From NCBI GenBank assembly GCA_903845315.1, contig CAIMWY010000400.1, positions 1-19,694 of the forward strand: a DNA stretch of 19,694 nt. The letters are read 5' to 3'. Shown in pieces: positions 14,818 to 19,694 of the stretch. Source of the stretch: an uncultured Burkholderiales bacterium. GTDB lineage: Bacteria; Pseudomonadota; Gammaproteobacteria; Burkholderiales; Burkholderiaceae. The notes beneath the pieces were generated by a model. It did not search any database, was not told the DNA's origin, and worked only from the letters and a program-made list of their open reading frames with translations. Made by a program: the position numbers and the translations under genes. Each line of letters begins with the position of its first letter. Positions within the stretch are counted from its first letter, which is position 1.

Positions 14818-15918
14818 TCACTGTAAGGCGCCGAGTGCCAAAGCCGCCTGCCGACTTGCCGAATTGGCCTGTTCCGAGCTTGCCGGCATGGGCCAGCCTC
14901 CCATGTGTTGTAGACATAAATTTCTCATGGCATCTACCCACTGCGGGCTGTCGTTGAGGCAGGGTATGTAGTGAAAGGTCTCTCCGCCTGATGCGTGGAA
15001 CGCCTCTTGAGCTTCTTGTGCAATTTCTTCAAGGGTTTCGAGGCAGTCGCTGGTGAAGCCAGGACATATCAAATCCACCCGTTTCACACCTTGTTGCGCC
15101 ATGGCGATGAGCGTGGGTTCGGTGTAAGGCTCCAGCCACTTGGCTTTGCCAAAGCGTGATTGAAACGTCACTTTGTATTGTTCTTTGCGCAGGCCAAGAG
15201 CCTCGCCCAACAGGCGCGCCGTTTTGTAGCACTCGCAGTGGTAAGGGTCGCCCAACTGCAAGGTGCGTTCTGGCACGCCATGAAAGCTCATGACCAATTG
15301 CTCTGCTTGGCCATGCTCAGCCCAATGACTGCGCACACGCTCAGCCAATGAGGTGATGTAGCCTGCATCGTCGTGGTAATGGTTGATGAAGCGAAACTCT
15401 GGCAGCAAGCGGGTGCCTAAGCCCCAGGTGTAGACGGCATCAAACACGCTGGCTGTTGTGGTGCCAGAGTATTGCGGGTAAGCCGGAAGCAGCAAGACGC
15501 GAGTGGCGCCTTCGGCTTTGAGCGCGTCAAGCTGAGACGGGATGTTGTGGCTGCCATAGCGCATGGCGTAGTCCACGATGATGTCTTCGCCACGCGTATT
15601 GAAGGCTTGCTGCAATGCTTGGGCTTGACGCTTGGTCCACACCTTTAGGGGAGAGCCCTCGGCGGTCCAAATGCTGGCGTATTTCTTTGCCGACTTGGAA
15701 GGGCGCACGCGCAAGATGATGCCGTGCAAGATGGCCAACCAGATCAGGCGGGGAATCTCGACGACGCGGTGATCGCCTAAAAACTCGGCCAAATAGGTAC
15801 GCAGTGCTTTGGCGGTGGGCGCGTCTGGGGTGCCCAAGTTGCACAGCAAAACAGCGGTGCGTGGCGCTTGGCCGTGGGTGAAGGGTGGCTCGGGGGAGAA
15901 AGCAGGTTTGATCAGCAT
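14818..15918 (-). CDS. hemH: Ferrochelatase HemH
   Basis: Inserts ferrous iron into protoporphyrin IX in the last step of heme synthesis; cytoplasmic or membrane-associated. Length is 366 residues from ATG 15918-15916 (MLIKPAFSPEPPF), near the proteobacterial norm. Conserved blocks are VLLCNLGTPDAP, AMRYGSHNIP, LLLPAYPQYSGTTTAS, VMSFHGVPERTL with the catalytic His213, TFQSRFGKAKWLEPYT, and CPGFTSDCLETLEEIA with the acidic Glu294. ATG 15939 is another possible start adding seven residues; the longer frame to 16083 runs through the opposite HAD gene and is rejected. The C-terminus has a short Ala/Ser-rich extension after HMGGWP. It faces the RodZ-like gene tail to tail across 63 bases, with no clear terminator. 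Confidence 0.95.
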   Translation of the reverse strand: MLIKPAFSPEPPFTHGQAPRTAVLLCNLGTPDAPTAKALRTYLAEFLGDHRVVEIPRLIWLAILHGIILRVRPSKSAKKYASIWTAEGSPLKVWTKRQAQALQQAFNTRGEDIIVDYAMRYGSHNIPSQLDALKAEGATRVLLLPAYPQYSGTTTASVFDAVYTWGLGTRLLPEFRFINHYHDDAGYITSLAERVRSHWAEHGQAEQLVMSFHGVPERTLQLGDPYHCECYKTARLLGEALGLRKEQYKVTFQSRFGKAKWLEPYTEPTLIAMAQQGVKRVDLICPGFTSDCLETLEEIAQEAQEAFHASGGETFHYIPCLNDSPQWVDAMRNLCLQHMGGWPMPASSEQANSASRQAALALGALQ

Positions 15919-15937
15919 GCGGTATTCTCGCCCAGCC

Positions 15938-16633
15938 ATGATTGACCCCACCCAAATCCAAGCCATCACGTTCGACCTTGACGACACGCTGTGGCCTATC
16001 GCCCCCACGATCGCGCACGCCGACCAAGCACTCGCCAGCTGGCTTGCCACCCATGCGCCACAAACGGCGGTCTTGTCTGCCAATTTGGAATTGCGCCGCG
16101 AGATTCGCGACTTGATAGAAGCCCGTCATCCAGAGCGCAGCCATGATTTGAGTTTTTTGCGCTTGGAGGCAATTCGCGAAAGTCTGCGCCGTGCGGGCGA
16201 AGCGCCGCATTTGGCTGAGGCGGCATTTGAAGCCTTTTTTGCTGCGCGCAACCAAGTGTTTTTATTCGATGGTGTCGTGCAGGCCATGTCGCGACTGGCG
16301 GCCCGCTACCCATTGGTTGCTGTCTCGAACGGCAATGCCGATGTGTTTCGTACGCCGGTAGGGGCGTACTTTCATGCTTCGGTGAGTGCGCGTGATTGTG
16401 GCGTGGCCAAGCCCGATCCACGCATTTTTGAAGCAGCTGCCCAACGACTTGCGTTGCCCCCCCAAGCTGTCTTGCACGTGGGTGACGATGTCTTGGCCGA
16501 TGCGGTTGGGGCGCGCGCCGTGGGGATGCAAGCGGTGTGGGTCAATACCCATGGTCGCGATTGGACGCACGACTCAGCGCAGCCTCTGACCGTGTCAGAG
16601 GTCACGCAGTTGTGTGACCACCTGCTGTCCTGA
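15938..16633 (+). CDS. HAD-family hydrolase (YigB-like phosphatase)
   Basis: Haloacid-dehalogenase-like phosphatase of 231 residues, cytoplasmic. Motif I is FDLDDTLW with nucleophile D13 and acid D15; motif II is VSNGN with S130; motif III is K158 in VAKPDPRIF; motif IV is HVGDDVLADAVGA with D183 and D184. A helical cap lies at about 20-110, the subfamily I arrangement. The overall pattern resembles E. coli YigB, reported to act on FMN and on the riboflavin precursor 5-amino-6-(5-phosphoribitylamino)uracil; substrate here is unproven. The start is ATG 15938; ATG 15917 (MRYSRPAM) is in frame and would overlap the hemH start codon. No Shine-Dalgarno is clear for either. Its 3' end overlaps hpnE. 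Confidence 0.9.
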   Translation: MIDPTQIQAITFDLDDTLWPIAPTIAHADQALASWLATHAPQTAVLSANLELRREIRDLIEARHPERSHDLSFLRLEAIRESLRRAGEAPHLAEAAFEAFFAARNQVFLFDGVVQAMSRLAARYPLVAVSNGNADVFRTPVGAYFHASVSARDCGVAKPDPRIFEAAAQRLALPPQAVLHVGDDVLADAVGARAVGMQAVWVNTHGRDWTHDSAQPLTVSEVTQLCDHLLS

Positions 16634-17860
16634 GCGCACGGCACCTTCTAGGGTGCACGGGTAGGGGCCTTGCACGTAGTCGCCGCAGGCGAACAGATAC
16701 GGCGCTATGCGTGCCTCGGGCCGCACTTGGGTGGGGGTGCACGACAGCGTTGCACGCTTTTCCACCACGGTTTGAACGATGTGCAGTTGTGACAGCCCGA
16801 GTTGACGGGCCACTTGTTGCTGTACGCGTAAAGCGATGTCGTCGCGCTCGCCCTGGCTGTCGCTGATCACGCCGGCCAGCAAACCGGGTTGCTGCGTCAG
16901 GTAGCCTCTGTCAAAAACAAACTGTGCGGGTTGCTCGGCGTCACTGTGCAAAGCCATCATGGGCTGAGGCAGACCAACAAAGCCTAGCTCTGTGCAGTGC
17001 AGATAGACCGTAGTGATGGCCGCATGGGACAAACTGGCCGCTTGCTGTGACCATGCTGGATAAGTGTCTGCGGTTAACCGTGCGGCTTCCCAATATGGGC
17101 AGGCCAACACAACGGTTTGACTGGGACAGGTTTTGAAAGCGGTGGATTGAAAGTCGCCAGCGGTGATGCGATGTCCTAGGTGCACGTTGGCACCATGGGC
17201 ATGCAACCAGCGCAGGCATGCATCGGGTAACAGGGCACTCAAGTCGGTGGTGGGAATCAGCAGGTCAGCACTGCCGCGCCCGCCCAACAGCGCATCGTGC
17301 AAGACCCGCAAGAAAACACTGGCGCTGGCTTTTTCGCCAGGGGTGTTCAAGGCCGACAGACACAAGGGTTCGATGAGTTGTTGCACCACACGGGGTGTCA
17401 GTGCGCTGTGAGCGCACAGCTGAGCCACGGTCCAGGTGACGTCGCAGCTAAACCTTCTGCGTTGCCATTGCCAGCAAGCCGATAACAAGCTAAATCTGTC
17501 TGACCAGTTCCAATCCGCTGCCCGCATGATTCCTGCGATCACATTCCAAGGGGCGGGTCCATCGGGTAGCGCAATGCCTTGTCCGTCGGCAAATCGCAAA
17601 TTGAGTGGTGTGCGATGGAGCAAAGTGTCGGGTTGCAGGCCCACTGTGCGCATCAACGCCAGGGTGTCTTGGTAGGCGCCAATCAGCAGGTGTTGGCCGT
17701 TGTCCAGCGGATGACCGGCAAAGTGCTGTGTCAGGCTGCGTGCGCGTCCCCCCGGCGCATGGGCGGTGTCATAGAGGTCAACCTGCCAGCCCTCTTGCAC
17801 CGCAGCCACGGCAGTGGCCAGTCCAGCCCAGCCAGCGCCCACGATGCGGAGGTGTTTCAT
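16595..17860 (-). CDS. hpnE: Hydroxysqualene dehydroxylase HpnE
   Basis: FAD-dependent amine-oxidase-like enzyme that reduces hydroxysqualene to squalene in the HpnCDE route. It is 421 residues from ATG 17860-17858; an in-frame GTG at 17866 would add two residues. The dinucleotide fold shows VGAGWAGLATA at residues 7-17 followed by GGRARS, and LDNGQHLLIGAY matches the HpnE family. The C-terminal FAD contact is LFACGDYVQGPYPCTLEGAVRSG. The gene begins 12 bases after the hpnD stop and is last in the operon. Its last 39 bases overlap the end of the HAD gene on the other strand. Confidence 0.94.
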   Translation of the reverse strand: MKHLRIVGAGWAGLATAVAAVQEGWQVDLYDTAHAPGGRARSLTQHFAGHPLDNGQHLLIGAYQDTLALMRTVGLQPDTLLHRTPLNLRFADGQGIALPDGPAPWNVIAGIMRAADWNWSDRFSLLSACWQWQRRRFSCDVTWTVAQLCAHSALTPRVVQQLIEPLCLSALNTPGEKASASVFLRVLHDALLGGRGSADLLIPTTDLSALLPDACLRWLHAHGANVHLGHRITAGDFQSTAFKTCPSQTVVLACPYWEAARLTADTYPAWSQQAASLSHAAITTVYLHCTELGFVGLPQPMMALHSDAEQPAQFVFDRGYLTQQPGLLAGVISDSQGERDDIALRVQQQVARQLGLSQLHIVQTVVEKRATLSCTPTQVRPEARIAPYLFACGDYVQGPYPCTLEGAVRSGQQVVTQLRDL

Positions 17861-17872
17861 GGACACAGGGAT

Positions 17873-18712
17873 CTAAAAACGTCCAAGAGCTTGCATCTTC
17901 CAGGCGAGCCAGAGTTTGCGCAGCGGTGTCAAAGCCACACGTTGCTGCAGCACGGGAAACTTTTTGGCTTCGATTTCGCGCAGCAAGGTGCGGTAAATGC
18001 TGGCCATCATCAAGCCGGGTTTCTGCGTTTGCCAGTCTGTGGCCGGCAGCAGGCGCAGGGCTTGGTCGTACAAGGCATGGGCGCGTTGCGCTTGCAACTG
18101 CATGAGGGCTTGAAAGCGCTCAGAGTCGACGCGGTTGAGTACCTCGTGCGCTTTGACATCGAATTGCTGGAGTTCAGACACGGGCAGATAAATGCGACCC
18201 CGCAGAGCGTCTTCTCCAACGTCGCGGATGATGTTGGTGAGCTGAAACGCCAGGCCGAGTGTGTGGGCGTAGGCCGTGGTAGCAGGGTCGATCTGGCCAA
18301 AGATGCGCGCAGACACTTCACCCACAACGCCTGCGACCAAATGGCAGTAGCGTGCGAGGTTGGGGTAGTCGAGGTAGCGGGTTTGCGTGAGGTCCATCTC
18401 GCAGCCTTCGATCACCGACTGCAACATGGGCTCTTCAATGCCGAACTCTCCGCACAACGGCCACAGGGCTTGCATGGCTGGGTGTTGGGGTTTGCCAGTA
18501 AACGCTTGATGTACTTCGTTGCGCCACCAGGCCAGCTTGGTGTTGGCCACGCCAGGGTCGCTGACCTCGTCCACCACATCGTCAACTTCGCGGCAAAACG
18601 CATAGAAGGCGGTGATGGCCGCACGACGTTGTGGCGGTAAAAACAAAAAAGCGTAATAAAAGCTGCTACCCGATGATGCGGCTTTTTGTTGAACGTATTG
18701 TTGGGGGGTCAT
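17873..18712 (-). CDS. hpnD: Presqualene diphosphate synthase HpnD
   Basis: Condenses two farnesyl diphosphates to presqualene diphosphate, the first step to squalene. The product is 279 residues from ATG 18712. The two Asp-rich magnesium-binding motifs are present: REVDDVVDEV with D44, D45 and D48, and NIIRDVGEDALRGRIYLP with D164 and D168. Other family blocks are SSFYYAFLFLPPQRRAAITAFYAFC and LARYCHLVAGVVGEV. The gene starts 28 bases after the hpnC stop and precedes hpnE, the usual hpnCDE order. Confidence 0.95.
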   Translation of the reverse strand: MTPQQYVQQKAASSGSSFYYAFLFLPPQRRAAITAFYAFCREVDDVVDEVSDPGVANTKLAWWRNEVHQAFTGKPQHPAMQALWPLCGEFGIEEPMLQSVIEGCEMDLTQTRYLDYPNLARYCHLVAGVVGEVSARIFGQIDPATTAYAHTLGLAFQLTNIIRDVGEDALRGRIYLPVSELQQFDVKAHEVLNRVDSERFQALMQLQAQRAHALYDQALRLLPATDWQTQKPGLMMASIYRTLLREIEAKKFPVLQQRVALTPLRKLWLAWKMQALGRF

Positions 18713-18740
18713 GACGAGTGAATTATCTGGTCTGAGCGCT

Positions 18741-19496
18741 TCACATGCGCCAACAACGCCAAGCGATGCGAAGGTAGTCCGTGCGCGTCAAGCGCGGTCG
18801 GTTTTGTTGCGCGTCGAGTTTGTCCAAAATGCACAAGCCGCCCTGCACCACAGCCCGTAGCTCCCAGCCAGCACGTCCTTTGACACGCTTGACCAAGGGT
18901 GCGCCTTTCGCCATCAATACGCGGGTAAATGTCAATTCTTGCTCCAGCGTGTGACCGCTGGGCAAATAGTCTCGCCCGTGCGCCAAGTCCTTTGGGCGGT
19001 CTTGCCAGAAGTTGATGAGTTGCAGTGCCGTGCAAATGGCATCGCTTTGCTGCAGCGAGGTGTCGTCGGTCACGCCATACAGATGCAGCATCAAACGGCC
19101 CACGGGGTTGGCCGAGCGACGGCAATAGTCGAGCAACTCATGGCGGTTGCGATAACCCTGACCTACGCGGGTGTAGACCACGTCTTGTTCGAAGGCTTCT
19201 AATAAATCATGCAGTGGCTGCGCAGGCAACTGGTGTTGTTGGATGGCCCGAAACAAAGCTGCAAACAAGTCAGGCCAACGTTGGCTCTTGAGTCCCGATC
19301 CAGAAAAGCATTGATCCAAGTCGTGTCGGAACTCTGACAAGTCATTCAAGCGGTGGTGTGCAGGTGCATCACCCTCATCGGCCAAGTCATCTGCCGTCCG
19401 GGCGAAGTGGTAGATCGCAGTCACGGCAGCGCGCAGATGGGCTGGACATAGCCAGGATGCCACGGGGAAATTTTCGTAATGATCAATGCTTGACAT
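18741..19496 (-). CDS. hpnC: Hydroxysqualene synthase HpnC
   Basis: Converts presqualene diphosphate to hydroxysqualene, the middle step of the HpnCDE route. The start is taken at ATG 19496-19494 (MSSIDHYENFPVASWLCP), giving 251 residues and matching the family N-terminus; the frame extending to 19562 would run through the promoter region on the other strand. Asp-rich motifs are ARTADDLADEGDA at 32-44 and NFWQDRPKDLAHGRDYLP at 162-179, with YCRRSANPVGRLML between. No good Shine-Dalgarno is seen. It is the first gene of the operon, 83 bases from the divergent efflux-adaptor gene, so the gap carries promoters for both. Confidence 0.94.
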   Translation of the reverse strand: MSSIDHYENFPVASWLCPAHLRAAVTAIYHFARTADDLADEGDAPAHHRLNDLSEFRHDLDQCFSGSGLKSQRWPDLFAALFRAIQQHQLPAQPLHDLLEAFEQDVVYTRVGQGYRNRHELLDYCRRSANPVGRLMLHLYGVTDDTSLQQSDAICTALQLINFWQDRPKDLAHGRDYLPSGHTLEQELTFTRVLMAKGAPLVKRVKGRAGWELRAVVQGGLCILDKLDAQQNRPRLTRTDYLRIAWRCWRM

Positions 19497-19516
19497 GGTT
19501 TTCAAGGTATTGTCGC

Positions 19517-19544
19517 TTGACAGGGTTAACCCAGTTGTTAAAAT
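19517..19544 (+). promoter_or_regulatory. Probable sigma-70 promoter for the efflux-adaptor gene
   Basis: TTGACA at 19517-19522 and TAAAAT at 19539-19544 are 16 bases apart, a perfect -35 and a 5-of-6 -10. Transcription would start near 19551, 29 bases before ATG 19580. The spacer contains the perfect palindrome GGGTTAACCC at 19523-19532. Confidence 0.7.
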
Positions 19545-19562
19545 TACTAACCAGTCAGTCAT
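19543..19562. promoter_or_regulatory. Candidate TetR-family operator
   Basis: ATTACTAAC and GTCAGTCAT flank a two-base centre; seven of nine positions are symmetric. It overlaps the -10 box and the expected start site. The ACTnAC-GTnAGT pattern resembles operators of TetR/AcrR repressors that control RND efflux operons. No tetR gene is in the window, so the match is by resemblance. Confidence 0.5.
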
Positions 19563-19579
19563 TAAATTTAGAATACTTT

Positions 19580-19694
19580 ATGCCTTATTTTCCCGTGCGT
19601 TTTGGTCGTAATGCCGCTGCGTGTACCTTGATACTTTGTTTGATCGCATGTCATAAAGTCGAGCCGCAAGAAGATCCTGTGCGGGCCGTCAAGG
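19580..19694 (+). CDS. Probable RND efflux periplasmic adaptor lipoprotein (3' end missing)
   Basis: Only 38 codons are present before the right edge. The peptide has a basic start (MPYFPVRFGRNAAA), a hydrophobic stretch TLILCLI and a lipobox L-I-A-C, so it is likely lipid-anchored after cleavage before that Cys. The following HKVEPQEDPVRAVK resembles the start of AcrA/MexA-type membrane fusion proteins, in which a charged Pro/Glu segment leads to VRxVK. Its own promoter and a TetR-like palindrome lie upstream, as is common for such efflux operons. The ribosome site is weak. Functional call rests on a short piece and context. Confidence 0.65.
   Translation, partial: MPYFPVRFGRNAAACTLILCLIACHKVEPQEDPVRAVK

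Noticed and set aside
17579..18640. 353-codon plus-strand open frame
   Set aside because: It spans the antisense of hpnD and hpnE, both with intact motifs; its product shows no recognisable domain.
1..19694. CRISPR arrays, insertion sequences, integrases, tRNA or rRNA genes
   Set aside because: None seen: no regularly spaced repeats, transposase motifs, terminal repeats with target duplications, or RNA-gene signatures.

Overview
The window looks like a chromosomal segment of a betaproteobacterium of order Burkholderiales, most likely family Comamonadaceae. This is inferred from the high-GC codon use, the abundance of Bug-type and Liv-type solute-binding proteins, and the style of the ferrochelatase, HAD and hpnCDE proteins. 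The genus cannot be fixed from the sequence alone. Genes are tightly packed. No rRNA, tRNA, insertion sequence, phage gene or CRISPR array was seen.

Region 1 (1-4177, minus strand) reads as one gene string in the order Bug-family solute-binding protein, MmgE/PrpD-family protein, 3-hydroxyisobutyrate-dehydrogenase-like enzyme, and the start of a DctP-type TRAP solute-binding protein that runs off the left edge. It looks like uptake and catabolism of an organic acid, substrate unknown.

Region 2 (4373-11720, plus strand) starts divergently with a GntR/FCD regulator. It continues through a complete Liv-type ABC importer (binding protein, two permeases, two ATPases) and ends with a two-component Rieske oxygenase: a VanA-like oxygenase and a phthalate-dioxygenase-reductase-like flavo-iron-sulfur reductase. 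Overlaps of 4-8 bases and short gaps indicate one operon. The likely logic is regulator, importer, then first oxidative attack on an aromatic acid or aryl ether. The 195-base gap between regions 1 and 2 holds TGTATACA-like sites that could serve the regulator.

Region 3 (11721-14754, plus strand) is a cell-shape or envelope module: bactofilin, membrane-anchored M23 (LytM) endopeptidase, second bactofilin, then a RodZ-like protein with a cytoplasmic helix-turn-helix, one membrane segment and an Ala/Ser/Pro-rich tail. A large inverted repeat lies just before it and an imperfect dyad lies before the RodZ-like gene. This is the part most worth studying.

Region 4 (14818-19496) holds ferrochelatase (hemH, minus), a HAD phosphatase (plus) starting 19 bases away on the other strand, and the squalene operon hpnC-hpnD-hpnE (minus), whose last gene overlaps the tail of the HAD gene by 39 bases. 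HpnCDE convert farnesyl diphosphate to squalene for hopanoids; no squalene-hopene cyclase is in the window.

At the right edge (19517-19694, plus) a good sigma-70-like promoter and a TetR-type palindrome precede the first 38 codons of a lipoprotein resembling an RND efflux periplasmic adaptor.
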